This document shows, piece by piece, positions 8,005 to 17,939 of a DNA stretch of 64,000 bases. The stretch lies in the NCBI GenBank assembly GCA_001642415.1, contig LTDK01000186.1:1-64000 (forward strand). Reading direction: 5' to 3'. Made by a program: the position numbers and the translations under genes. The notes under the pieces were generated by a model. The model saw only the letters and a list, made by a program, of their open reading frames with translations, was not told the origin of the DNA and did not search any database. The stretch's first letter is position 1. Each line of letters opens with the position of its first letter. The DNA is from Nematocida ironsii. Its lineage: Eukaryota > Microsporidia.

Positions 8005-10698
8005 ATGAAAAATAGTATGATCATAAAGCTACTAATGATGATGTACACAGTATGTGCAAGACTTGAGATTAGTGATATAAAGACAATAGGAGAAACAATA
8101 ATTATTCAAGAAGAAAACTTATTAATACACCCAGATGGACCGCTTAATCCGCTTAGAGGATATATTATGCACAGAAGTGGGTATATGTATAACAAGCGAT
8201 TTTATGCACCAGAAATAGATACTGAATACAGCTTAGACTTATATTGTAACAAGATATATGTAAATGATGATGCTCCAATTTGCAATTATACAAGAAAAGT
8301 AGTTTATGATACGATTTATGGTGATATTTATCAAGATAAAGACTATTACACACAATTCCATGCAAATTTAATTAAAATGTTCCCATCTGACGAAGGGATA
8401 CTTTCTATTGCATCGGATGTATCAGATGAATTTACTTCATTCTTAATAAAAGATAAAGTACAGCCAGAGTGTATGTACATTCTGGCAGTTATTTTCCTTT
8501 TGTCTGAGAAAGTAGACATTCCTATCAAAATATACAACACGCATGAAGAATATCTACTTGTTCTAAAAACTGCAGATGGGACAAGCACATATATTAATCA
8601 GAAGAAATCCAGCAAAGATTTAGTAAATCTTATTAGATTTCTGAAAATGAATATAACCAATGCAAATGCAAATCCAAGCAATATAATAGAAATATTTATT
8701 GAACCAACTACATATGAGGAGTTCAAGACAGGACAATTTTTGAACAAACCGCAGTTTCTTGTCCAGTCGTACATATACGAGTTTATTGATACACCAGGCA
8801 AGTACATTGAGTTTATAAAGGCCGTGTACACTCTCTTGACTGAGCAGATTGAGGGCAATAAGTTTACACTAGAAAATATGGCAATACGTGATGAAGTGCT
8901 TGGAAAATATTTTATAAGAAGAAATGCACTTTGGGGTTTAAAAAATCATGCCGCTGTTATTTGCGATCTTAAGAAAACAATAGACGGGTATAGGAATTGT
9001 CCTTTTATTGATACAACAGAGCTACCAACATATACTCGAGTAAAAGCATATGACAGAGAAAATGACAAAGAAATAGATGATGATGCCCAAAAGTACATTA
9101 ATCGTGTGGAAGTAACTATATTGGAACTGATGTGCTGTTTAATGTATGACCCAGAAACGAAAAAGTACAACACCGACCATCTAACAACCAAAAAAGAAAC
9201 AGAACCACTAAAACAATTTTTTAAGAAATATCCAGTGCCAACAGAGAGTGTTAGCCGTGAGATGCATCAGGATTGGTGCAGAGTAATAGCAAGCTCAACA
9301 AATGATAAGATTCTGTATGCAAGAAAAGGAAAGAATCAATTGGAAACCGGTCTGTTAAACATGCTATATGTTATATCAGATATAACTGGAAACAAAGAAG
9401 AAGTGCTTAAAGAAATTGAAAATATGATAATTGCGCGTGATAGTAATGAAGCAGGTGAATCAATTGATATAGAAAACAATTTGTCTGTACTACTTAAGGC
9501 ACTGGCAAAGGATAAGAATCTTGAAATAAGTTGTGACCATTTTAGAACAGAAGTGCGTGCAGATGAAACAATTGACTTTTTTGATGATTTTGATCTAGTT
9601 TACATAGATAAAATCGTATGTGGAAGGTTAACAGTACATATAGACGAAGTTCGTTCCAGATTAGATCTATTAGGAGATTCAATGTTGAATGAAAATAAAC
9701 CAATTATTAAAGAGAAACTCACTGAAATCTGGAATGCATATGACAATTCGAATAATTATATAGAATGTATAATTAGGCATTACATTTCTGTAGAGTTAGC
9801 TAAAATACAAAGTGTTTGTGTATACGAGGAAGATCCTGTTAAAAGAATAATTTTAAATAGTATTAATACTGGTGGTTACAACAGTGTACTTAATATATTC
9901 TTATACGGAAGAATTGAATCGCTTGATTACAAAAAGTATATTGTTACACACTTCTTGATGTTATATGCCAACTCAGATAGAAATGACCTCTCACTAATCC
10001 GAATGACAAACAATATTATAGGATGTACCCACATGGAACACTTTTTTACAAGAAATAATCTATTACAAGGCTATTTCTTCAATCCAAACGCTAAAGAATA
10101 TTATAAAAAAATTAACGAGGATATCTGGAGCCATGGTATTTCTATACACATTATTGATTCATTTAAACCATTATGCCAAGCATTATTTCGATCTACAGTT
10201 TCTGTAGAGAATATTTTTGCATACTGTTTTACTGAGTTAATGAAAACAGTAAGTGAGTCTAATTATTGGTATAAATTAATCAATGATCATAAGTCTATGA
10301 TTAAGGATATACTTTATTATTTAGACCATACAACTAAACCTAAAATTAACACATTTTATGAGATAATGAATATTATTTGGTCATCACTTAATGGATTAGA
10401 TAAGTATAAGCTAACAAATATCTACTTGGCTTGGTTTTTTAATATATTTTCATACGAGAATTTACAAGACAAAGGAGATTGTTTGTTATATTTATTCAAT
10501 ATTATAGATAATAATTATCTTATAATAGAAGATAAAGAAGATATTCGATGGAGTATTGAAAAAGAGTACCTCATATTTAATTATTTAGATACTAATAGAA
10601 TTATATTATGTAATAATTATGAAAATACTGAAAAATACAATAAGATCGTACAGATATTTATTAATACTATAACATCTGAAAGTGAAACTAATTCATAA
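8005..10698 (+). CDS. Secreted large-family protein, full-length paralogue, 897 aa
   Basis: The protein begins with a hydrophobic segment typical of a signal peptide (KNSMIIKLLMMMYTVCA, cleavage plausible near residue 18) and has no later clear membrane helix. It is a full-length paralogue of the gene at 11699. Shared blocks include HPDGPLNPLRGYIMHRSGYM, YILAVIFLLSEKVDIP, EPTTYEEFKTGQFLNKPQFL, QSYIYEFIDTP, and MHQDWCRVIA. I know no enzymatic motif in it. Secreted, tandem, fast-diverging and lineage-specific fits a host-interacting family, which is inference. The block 8116-8234 is identical at DNA level to the paralogue although the rest is much more diverged. Confidence 0.85.
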   Translation: MKNSMIIKLLMMMYTVCARLEISDIKTIGETIIIQEENLLIHPDGPLNPLRGYIMHRSGYMYNKRFYAPEIDTEYSLDLYCNKIYVNDDAPICNYTRKVVYDTIYGDIYQDKDYYTQFHANLIKMFPSDEGILSIASDVSDEFTSFLIKDKVQPECMYILAVIFLLSEKVDIPIKIYNTHEEYLLVLKTADGTSTYINQKKSSKDLVNLIRFLKMNITNANANPSNIIEIFIEPTTYEEFKTGQFLNKPQFLVQSYIYEFIDTPGKYIEFIKAVYTLLTEQIEGNKFTLENMAIRDEVLGKYFIRRNALWGLKNHAAVICDLKKTIDGYRNCPFIDTTELPTYTRVKAYDRENDKEIDDDAQKYINRVEVTILELMCCLMYDPETKKYNTDHLTTKKETEPLKQFFKKYPVPTESVSREMHQDWCRVIASSTNDKILYARKGKNQLETGLLNMLYVISDITGNKEEVLKEIENMIIARDSNEAGESIDIENNLSVLLKALAKDKNLEISCDHFRTEVRADETIDFFDDFDLVYIDKIVCGRLTVHIDEVRSRLDLLGDSMLNENKPIIKEKLTEIWNAYDNSNNYIECIIRHYISVELAKIQSVCVYEEDPVKRIILNSINTGGYNSVLNIFLYGRIESLDYKKYIVTHFLMLYANSDRNDLSLIRMTNNIIGCTHMEHFFTRNNLLQGYFFNPNAKEYYKKINEDIWSHGISIHIIDSFKPLCQALFRSTVSVENIFAYCFTELMKTVSESNYWYKLINDHKSMIKDILYYLDHTTKPKINTFYEIMNIIWSSLNGLDKYKLTNIYLAWFFNIFSYENLQDKGDCLLYLFNIIDNNYLIIEDKEDIRWSIEKEYLIFNYLDTNRIILCNNYENTEKYNKIVQIFINTITSESETNS

Positions 10699-11676
10699 GG
10701 CTTATATTCTATGTTCATGCGGCAGGAGTTAAAACATTTCCGTAGGTTATAGAAATCCTAAATAACATAAATCCATAAATATATAATTATATTATATAAT
10801 TATACTATTATAATTGGTATTTAAAAATAGAAATAAATTATATTTTTATTGAATTTAAAAATAAATTATTTACACTTTCTTTTATTTCAATAGAAAACAA
10901 TTTAAATATTTTAGTATTTTAGAAAATTATATCTATTTGTTCTACAGTGCATAATAGCATTAGTTCATTAGGATTTGATTTATAGAAGTGTATATTTAGA
11001 TAAGTGGTTTATTAGTATAAGGAATAAAGAATATCTGACAAAGTGTTCTGATGGCAATACACACATCTTTTATAATTTCGGGTTATAAGACAGTTGTAAC
11101 AAGTTAGTGTAATTGACCACTGGAAGTAATGAGACATAACTTATAAAGTAAGTCATTAGAAAGGCACTCTACAATAAAATGATAGTACAAAAATAATGTG
11201 CTACAACATGAGTGATACTTATGCTACAGTCTATATGCTGACTCTTAGTTTTGGGGGATAATTCCAGAATATAGTTCTCCACATATATTTGAGCAGCTTC
11301 TTTCATAGAGTGTATAGTTAGAGGGTGATACACATACATCTTTTATACTCTATAAATGGTTCCTTTGTGAATTTAGAATAGTTGTAACAATTGAATATTA
11401 TGAGTTGCAGAGCATGTTATATTTTATATTTCTTAAATATGCTTTATTGGAAATTCAGTATAAAATATGTATAACTAATTGCATAGTATAATAAATACAG
11501 TACAGACTGATTAAGTAGACATAAATTATTTAATCCATATACTGAAAAATCATTTGATTAGTCAGTTAAGAGAAAAACAATGACCAATCAGTTAAAAAAC
11601 TCCTTTAAAATTAGAATATAAATATCAATAGAAAGATCATTAATTAGATGAAATTAGAAAATCTGAATAGGGTAAT
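10699..11676. other. Intergenic, no gene seen
   Basis: AT-rich spacer of about 1 kb between two family members. Two similar stretches (near 11048-11110 and 11330-11395) share a GATAC/AATACACA-ACATCTTTTATA and AGTTGTAACAA pattern, so part of the spacer is an old duplication. One TTTCGGGTTATA motif lies at 11076-11087. No open frame longer than 60 codons looks real. Confidence 0.5.
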
Positions 11677-11698
11677 AAAAAATATTTTTATTCCCAGA
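11677..11698 (+). promoter_or_regulatory. Conserved start-proximal box of the secreted family
   Basis: AAAAATATTTTTATTCCCAGA immediately precedes the ATG at 11699 and matches the box before the paralogue at 8005. It falls inside the upstream-extended frame, so it argues against the upstream ATG at 11648. Confidence 0.5.
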
Positions 11699-14473
11699 AT
11701 GCAAAACTGTATGATCATAAAACTGTTACTAATGATGTATATAGCACGTGCAAGGCTAGATATATATGATATAAAGACAATCGTAGAAAGAGTAGTTATT
11801 CAAAAAGATAACTTATTAATACACCCAGATGGACCGCTTAATCCGCTTAGAGGATATATTATGCACAGAAGTGGGTATATGTATAACAAGCGATTTTATG
11901 CACCAGAAATAGATACTGAATACAGCTTGAAAAAAAGCACAAAAATATCAGATGACGGCCACAGTCCAAGTTATGCATATACAAGAACACCTGTTAATGA
12001 TATAGCATATGAAAACATTTATACAGATGCTGTAACAAATAATTATCTTATTAGGTTTCATAAACAGCTAATTAATATGTTTCCTTCTACAGATAAATCC
12101 CTTTCTATTACAGCAGGAAGGCCTGATGCGCTTTATTCTTTTCTGATAAAAGATGAAGTACGACCACAAAGTATGTACATTTTGGCAGCTTTTTTCCTTT
12201 TGTCTGAGCAAGTGGACATTCCCATTCTAACGGGAAAGAAAAAGGAAAAAGAAAGAAGACTTGTTCTAAAAAGTGTAGATGGAAAAAATACGTACATTAA
12301 CCAGAGCCTAGTACTGTGTGAAGATGAAAAAGAACTGCCTCCCGAACAGGAAAATTATCACACAAACACTGTTGGATTTATTAACTTTCTAAAAGATTAT
12401 GTAGAAATTCGTATTAAACAATTAGAGAAAAAAAGAGGATATATAGAACCAAGTACATATGAGCAGTTCATGACAGGAGGTTTTTTGAACACACCAAAGT
12501 TCCTTGTTCAGTCATATATATACGAATTTATTGATACACCAGACAGGTATATTGAGTTTGTAGAGGCTGTATACACTATCCTGACTGACCAGATAGAGAA
12601 CAATCCGGCCGTTTCAAAAAAGAAAAAGCACATTTATAATGGCTTATTGAAGAATTACTTTATAAAGAAAGATGAACTACCATGTGAAGCTAATCATATA
12701 GACCATATTTTAAATCTTAGAAAAGCAAAAGACAGTTATAAAATATTACCTTTTAGTGATTCATCACAGCTACCAGCATATATTCAAGTAAAGGCATATG
12801 ATAGAAAAAATGAAAAAGAAATAGATGATATAGCCCGAAAATATTCTAATTGTGTGGAAGTGGGTATATTAGGAATAGTTTGTTGTTTATTATACGACTT
12901 AAACAATAGAATATATACTACAGACCATTTGCCAAACAAAAAAGAAACAGAGCCATTGAAAAAATTCTTTGAAGATTATCCAAAACCAATGGAGAGTGCT
13001 AGTTATAATATGCAACAGGATTGGTGCAGAGTAGTAGCAGGATTAAACAATGATAAGATTGTTTACTTAAAGAAAAAAGGCAATGAGCTAGAAAGCAGTT
13101 TATTAAATGTTTTATACGTTATATCAGAAATAACTGGAAACAAAGAAGAAGTACTTAAAGAAATTAAACACATAGAAGACATGTGTAAACCTAAAAATTC
13201 ATATGAAAAAGAATTTGATATAACCCAAAATCTAACTAATATATTCATAGAACTATCAAATAACAAGGATCTTGAAATAGATTCTAAAAAGTTTACAGTA
13301 GGTAAGAGAAAAAAAGATAAAAAGCATGATTTATTTGGAGAGTTTCATCTACTTTATATCTTTGAAGAAATAAAGGCAGAAATATCAATAAACATAGGAA
13401 ACCACCATGTCAGATTAGATACAGTAGGTGATTTATTGCTTAAAAAACAAAAAACCATTATTAAAACAAAACTCACTGAAATACAGAATATTTATAGTAA
13501 CTCAGAGAAGTATACAGCATGTACAATTAGACAGTACATAAATATAGAGTTAAATATAACCCGAAGTAACCCGAAATCACAAAGCTTCCTTCCATCTGAG
13601 CAAATTCAGGAAATTATTAGAAATAATCATGATAATATAAATAATATTTTCCTGCATGGAATGATTTTATCACTTAAGGAAAAAGCAGCTAGTGTTGGAT
13701 ACTTCTTAACTATATATCTGAAAAATCCACAGCCAAAAAACAATCCACTAGTTCGTTTTACTAATAATCTTATAGGAAGTGCTCTACTGGATGATTTAAT
13801 GGAAAGAAAAAACATGCTAATTTATTGTATGTATAACAGTGATAGTAAAGATTATTATTCAAGAGTTAAAGAGTGCTGGGATGAGGTTTCTTTTTGTAGT
13901 GTAATTCATTTGGTCAAAACCATGAATAACACATTATTACAACCAACCCATTCCTATGACATTTCTTTAGAGTGTTTTATAAAAGCAATGAAAGCCATAG
14001 GCCAAACAGATGAGAAGTATAATATTAATAACTTTTCAAGTTTGTTTATTGCGGTTATAAAGAGTCTTTCCATGAAAACCGATGATCCAACTAAAACATT
14101 TTCTGAATTGCTAGACATCATATATGAATTAGTCATACAACCAGATGGTTCAAATATGTTTTATATCTGTTTAAAATGGGTGGTTGATGTAATAATAAGT
14201 AATGTAGATGACAAGAAAGATACTATAAATATTCTAATGGACCGTATAGATATAAATTATGCTTTAAACATGGATGACAGATGGGATAGGCAATTTATTT
14301 CACATTTCTATATTTTGAAGCATTTAATGAATAACAGAAGTTTATTATGTGATGAAAATGACTCAGAAAGTGTTAATAAGTACGATTTGATTATAGATAA
14401 AATAAGTAAATTCATAATCCCGAATAAAAAAGGATTTTTCCAGAGAGCCATAGAATCTATTATATGCAAATAA
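11699..14473 (+). CDS. Secreted large-family protein, full-length paralogue, 924 aa
   Basis: I place the start at 11699 (MQNCMIIKLLLMMYIARARL), which aligns with the start and signal peptide of the paralogue at 8005; an in-frame ATG at 11648 would add 17 residues ahead of the signal peptide. The same conserved blocks occur in order, including YILAAFFLLSEQVDIP, TYEQFMTGGFLNTPKFLVQS, AYDRKNEKEIDDIARKY and MQQDWCRVVAG. It has an extra Lys-rich insertion near residues 185-195. There is no membrane helix after the signal peptide. Function is unknown. It is followed after 262 bases by the coiled-coil gene at 14736 on the same strand. Confidence 0.85.
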   Translation: MQNCMIIKLLLMMYIARARLDIYDIKTIVERVVIQKDNLLIHPDGPLNPLRGYIMHRSGYMYNKRFYAPEIDTEYSLKKSTKISDDGHSPSYAYTRTPVNDIAYENIYTDAVTNNYLIRFHKQLINMFPSTDKSLSITAGRPDALYSFLIKDEVRPQSMYILAAFFLLSEQVDIPILTGKKKEKERRLVLKSVDGKNTYINQSLVLCEDEKELPPEQENYHTNTVGFINFLKDYVEIRIKQLEKKRGYIEPSTYEQFMTGGFLNTPKFLVQSYIYEFIDTPDRYIEFVEAVYTILTDQIENNPAVSKKKKHIYNGLLKNYFIKKDELPCEANHIDHILNLRKAKDSYKILPFSDSSQLPAYIQVKAYDRKNEKEIDDIARKYSNCVEVGILGIVCCLLYDLNNRIYTTDHLPNKKETEPLKKFFEDYPKPMESASYNMQQDWCRVVAGLNNDKIVYLKKKGNELESSLLNVLYVISEITGNKEEVLKEIKHIEDMCKPKNSYEKEFDITQNLTNIFIELSNNKDLEIDSKKFTVGKRKKDKKHDLFGEFHLLYIFEEIKAEISINIGNHHVRLDTVGDLLLKKQKTIIKTKLTEIQNIYSNSEKYTACTIRQYINIELNITRSNPKSQSFLPSEQIQEIIRNNHDNINNIFLHGMILSLKEKAASVGYFLTIYLKNPQPKNNPLVRFTNNLIGSALLDDLMERKNMLIYCMYNSDSKDYYSRVKECWDEVSFCSVIHLVKTMNNTLLQPTHSYDISLECFIKAMKAIGQTDEKYNINNFSSLFIAVIKSLSMKTDDPTKTFSELLDIIYELVIQPDGSNMFYICLKWVVDVIISNVDDKKDTINILMDRIDINYALNMDDRWDRQFISHFYILKHLMNNRSLLCDENDSESVNKYDLIIDKISKFIIPNKKGFFQRAIESIICK

Positions 14474-14735
14474 TAGTGTGTAACAGTAAATGTGGTATTA
14501 GAGTGTTTAAGTAAACATAAATCAAAATCAACCAGAAATTGAATTAAATTGGTATTTTAGTGTATAACCCAAAATGCATTGAATTAAATAAAGATAAAGT
14601 ATCTTAATACTATAATTTTAATAATCAAATATATCCATTATATAAGTATAATTAATATCTATGCTAATAGGTCAATTATTCTACCAATAATTATACGTTT
14701 ATATAAATATGTAAATTTATATTACCCCTGTATAA

Positions 14736-16196
14736 ATGATTGGATCTAGTCCATTTGAATTAACTATTGATAAATTAAGTATAGAAAAAGTATATAATAA
14801 CGATAAGAATAAGTATAAGAATAATCCTAAAGAATTTCTATTAAATTGGATTTCTTGTATAAACAGAAGTATTACTGTTTCATCAGATATGCTTTCTAAT
14901 GATGAAAAGAATACTGTACTGGAATTAGCAAAATTATACGTATATAAAGAAATAATAAGTAATAATGAACCTATCAGTGACACAGTACATAAATTACTCA
15001 TAGATGAGAATACTTCAGAAGAATTCAAGAATTTAATTAGTGCGAAAGTGTACGATTTATATTTAAAATTAGAAAATATTCAATCTGTATACATAAATGT
15101 ACAAGAATATTTCAAAAGGCATATTTCAGCAGAGTATATAAATATGTACATAAATTATATACAGGATAATTCAGAAATCAATCAGGATATTAATACAGAC
15201 TTACAAGATATAAGTACATATTATTTAATGAACATAGAAGAGAGTGTATACGAACTATCTGATTTATACACAAAATCAGAGAATAACAAGGTTTTAATAG
15301 AGTGTGGTACAGAATATATCATAAAAAACCTATCCAGTATAAAGGAAGCATCTAATTATATAAGAAAAGCAGAATCAGAAGGTGTAGATATAAGTACAAT
15401 TAATACTAACTTAATATCTATTATACCAAAAGAGTATTTAAAATTACTAAGCACAATAATAACCAATAATACATCTATTTATGAAGAAAGGAAATTAAGT
15501 TCATTCATTCACAATACGATGGAGAAAATCTTGAACATGGAAGAATTAACTGATCCAGAACAGAAATTATCACAATTAGATAATTTACAATATAATATGA
15601 GAAGTATAACAGATAATTTTTATATATCTCTATCTAATATTGTAAATGATTCAAACCCTTCTATTGTACAAGATATAATAGAATTAGTCAATACGTACTC
15701 AAATGATCAAATAAGTGAATTTAACAAATCCATTCAAGATACAGATAAAAAGACACAGGCACTCATTAAACATAAAAATCAGATGAGAGAAGAATTAATT
15801 AAGATACAATCAGATATACAGTATAATATACATAATAATACTAAATCAAATGAAATTAATGCAATTAAATCAGAAATATCTGAATTAAATAAATTAAAGG
15901 ATATAATAAGTATATGTAAATCAAAATGGGAATCAGAAATAAGTATATTAAATAAGGAACTATCTGGGTTTAAAACAAATCCATCAAATATGTATACATC
16001 ACAGACTAATTATATTATAAATAGTATTAAAGCGTATAAAAACAAAATAATCCAATCAAAATCGAATATATTCACTTTTTTATTCAAGCATGATGTTAGA
16101 TATACAGATATTATTCAAGTAATAGTAATAATATTATTTATATGCTTATATATGTGTATAGTATACTTATTATTAAACAGTAAGGTATACACATAA
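14736..16196 (+). CDS. Coiled-coil protein with C-terminal membrane anchor, 486 aa
   Basis: No signal peptide is seen. The protein is helical and Asn/Ile/Ser-rich, with heptad-like stretches at about 345-420 (KHKNQMREELIKIQSDIQY and SEINAIKSEISELNKLKDI regions). One hydrophobic helix sits at about 459-480 (DIIQVIVIILFICLYMCIVYLL), with about seven residues behind it, as in tail-anchored proteins. It has the same plan as the minus-strand gene at 3936, and the two bracket the secreted family. No known family is recognised; with no SNARE core layer residue that I can see, a SNARE is not supported. Confidence 0.8.
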   Translation: MIGSSPFELTIDKLSIEKVYNNDKNKYKNNPKEFLLNWISCINRSITVSSDMLSNDEKNTVLELAKLYVYKEIISNNEPISDTVHKLLIDENTSEEFKNLISAKVYDLYLKLENIQSVYINVQEYFKRHISAEYINMYINYIQDNSEINQDINTDLQDISTYYLMNIEESVYELSDLYTKSENNKVLIECGTEYIIKNLSSIKEASNYIRKAESEGVDISTINTNLISIIPKEYLKLLSTIITNNTSIYEERKLSSFIHNTMEKILNMEELTDPEQKLSQLDNLQYNMRSITDNFYISLSNIVNDSNPSIVQDIIELVNTYSNDQISEFNKSIQDTDKKTQALIKHKNQMREELIKIQSDIQYNIHNNTKSNEINAIKSEISELNKLKDIISICKSKWESEISILNKELSGFKTNPSNMYTSQTNYIINSIKAYKNKIIQSKSNIFTFLFKHDVRYTDIIQVIVIILFICLYMCIVYLLLNSKVYT

Positions 16197-16215
16197 TTAT
16201 AAAATAAAGTACATA

Positions 16216-16355
16216 ACTTATTACACAATATATAATATATAATACTTATTACACACTGTATTAATAGTTTTAGTTATGTAATAATACTATTACTTATTAC
16301 ACAATATATAATATATAGTACTTATTACACATTGTATTAATAGTTTTAGTTATAT
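16216..16355. repeat. Two tandem ~76-bp units containing TTATTACACA
   Basis: The segment starting ACTTATTACACAATATATAA and ending near TTAATAGTTTTAGTTAT occurs twice in direct order with a few differences. It lies directly 3' of the anchored coiled-coil gene. Confidence 0.8.
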
Positions 16356-16408
16356 TATAAGTTATAATTTTTTATACTATTAGTAATAAGTTATATTTAA
16401 ATATTTTA

Positions 16409-16570
16409 ATGCAGTCAATATTAAAGCAGGGAATAAAAGAAAGAACAAATAAAAATACAACACTAGCACTAATATTAGATAAACTACTTGCAATGAGTAG
16501 TTTCTTTATAATTTGGATAATTACAGCTTATGTCAGATGGAGATTCTACTTATCATTTATTGATACGTGA
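16409..16570 (+). CDS. Small single-pass membrane protein, 53 aa
   Basis: A 53-codon frame from ATG 16409 to TGA 16568. The N-terminal half is polar with Lys/Arg (LKQGIKERTNKN). The C-terminal half carries one hydrophobic helix (about residues 29-44, SSFFIIWIITAYV) followed by WRFYLSFIDT. Its codon use and amino-acid mix differ from the repeat DNA on both sides, which argues for a real gene. Small subunits of membrane complexes look like this, but I cannot assign one. Confidence 0.5.
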   Translation: MQSILKQGIKERTNKNTTLALILDKLLAMSSFFIIWIITAYVRWRFYLSFIDT

Positions 16571-16696
16571 ATATATTACACAATGTACATTAAATAATAC
16601 TTATTACACATAGTCTATTATATTCTATTACTTATTACACATAATTTATTATAATACAATGTGTAATAAGTAATACTAAAATATAAAGTAAAAAGA

Positions 16697-16770
16697 TGCT
16701 TTCACCAGGGCTCGAACCTGGGGCCTTCGGGTTATTAGTCCGATGCTCTAACCAACTGAGCTATGAAAGC
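16697..16770 (-). tRNA. tRNA-Ile (AAT anticodon)
   Basis: On the minus strand a full cloverleaf can be drawn: acceptor GCTTTCA/TGAAAGC, D stem GCTC/GAGC, anticodon loop CTAATAA with anticodon AAT, and T stem CCAGG/CCTGG around TTCGAGC. The last anticodon-stem pair is A-C. A T5 run follows at the 3' end (complement of AAAAA at 16690-16694), as for a Pol III terminator. No intron is present. Confidence 0.95.
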
Positions 16771-16800
16771 ACGAACTGACCTATAAGAAGACTTCAATAA

Positions 16801-17073
16801 TATTACACAATATACCCAGATAGAATAACAGTATTACACAATATACCCAGATAGAATAACAGTATTACACANNNNNNNNNNNNNNNNNNNNNNNNNNNNN
16901 NNNNNNNNNNNNNNNNNNNNNTATTACACAATATACCCAGATAGAATAACAGTATTACACAATATACCCAGATAGAATAACAGTATTACACATATACCCA
17001 GATAGAATAACAGTATTACACATATACACAGATAGAATAACAGTATTACACATATACACAGATAGAATAACAG
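16801..17073. repeat. 31-bp tandem array interrupted by an assembly gap
   Basis: The unit TATTACACAATATACCCAGA plus TAGAATAACAG is present in two full copies and one partial copy left of the gap and five copies right of it; the last three are 30 bp and two of these have ACACAG instead of ACCCAG. Each unit begins with the TTACACA word. Since a gap sits inside, the true copy number is unknown. Confidence 0.9.
16872..16921. other. Assembly gap of 50 N
   Basis: Fifty ambiguous bases lie inside the 31-bp tandem array. The round number suggests a placeholder rather than a measured length. Confidence 0.95.
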
Positions 17074-17290
17074 TATTATTACTTATTACACATATTCTAC
17101 TACTTATTACACATATAACATTATTTATTACACATATACTATTATATTCTATTACTTATTACACATATAACATTACTTATTACATATATATTATTATATT
17201 CTATTACTTATTACATATATAACATTACTTATTACACATAGTCTATTATGTTTTATTTTTTACACATATACTATTATGTTTTATTTTTTA
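17074..17290. repeat. AT-rich TTATTACACATATAACATTA repeats
   Basis: TCTATTACTTATTACACATA and relatives repeat up to the CK2 beta gene. TATTATGTTTTATTTTTTA is duplicated just before that gene and accounts for the in-frame ATG at 17248 that I do not use as its start. Confidence 0.75.
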
Positions 17291-17295
17291 TATTT

Positions 17296-17877
17296 ATGCT
17301 GGTCAGTTCCTCTGAGGAGTATGATACAACTAGTTCAGATATGGATTGGATAGATAGATTTGTAGATGGATTTACAGATCAAATAATTCTAAGAGTGGAT
17401 CAATCATTCATTGATGACCCTTTCAATTTATTCGGTATCTCAGATATAATAAAGGGTTATGATAAAGCAATTAAAGCATTCAGAGGTGAAGATATTTACA
17501 TACCACCAGAAATAAGCGTATCCCTGTACTATATGATACACCAAAGATATATCCTAACTAAAAAAGGATTAGATTCAATGCATACAGTAATAAGTTCAGG
17601 TGTATACGGAAAGTGTCCCAGAGTTATTTGTAATGGGTACCCTTTCTTACCAATTGGATTATCAGAAGTACCACATAAATCAAATGTTAAACTGTTCTGT
17701 AATAATTGTAAGGAAATATACGAACCAAGGAATGAGTTAAGCCAAGTGGATGGGTGTGCATTTGGGTCAACATTCCCGAATTTATTTATTTTAATGTATA
17801 AAAATTTATTCCCAAAGAAAAAACAAGAAAATCAAAAATATATTCCTAGAATATTTGGGTTTAAAGTGGTAAATTAA
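17296..17877 (+). CDS. CKB1: Casein kinase II regulatory (beta) subunit, 193 aa
   Basis: CK2 beta dimerises through a zinc finger and holds two catalytic alpha subunits. The zinc ligands are visible: Cys107 and Cys112 (CPRVIC), then Cys135 and Cys138 (CNNC). Family landmarks follow in order: SSSEE, IDDPFNLFGI, IHQRYILTKKGL, KCPRVICNGYPFLPIGLSEV, DGCAFGSTFPNLFI, and a C-terminal PRIFGFKV. The length is close to the usual ~210 residues with a short tail. An in-frame ATG at 17248 adds a hydrophobic stretch encoded by duplicated repeat DNA, so I start at 17296, where the conserved SSSEE begins. AATAAA follows the stop by one base. Confidence 0.95.
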   Translation: MLVSSSEEYDTTSSDMDWIDRFVDGFTDQIILRVDQSFIDDPFNLFGISDIIKGYDKAIKAFRGEDIYIPPEISVSLYYMIHQRYILTKKGLDSMHTVISSGVYGKCPRVICNGYPFLPIGLSEVPHKSNVKLFCNNCKEIYEPRNELSQVDGCAFGSTFPNLFILMYKNLFPKKKQENQKYIPRIFGFKVVN

Positions 17878-17939
17878 TAAATAATTATGATACAATGTGT
17901 AATAAGTTATAACAAAAAGTATAAATAGAAAAAATATCA

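Noticed and set aside
11648..11698. Upstream ATG for the 924-residue secreted protein
   Set aside because: It would place 17 polar residues before the signal peptide, and the promoter box shared with the paralogue lies inside this stretch.
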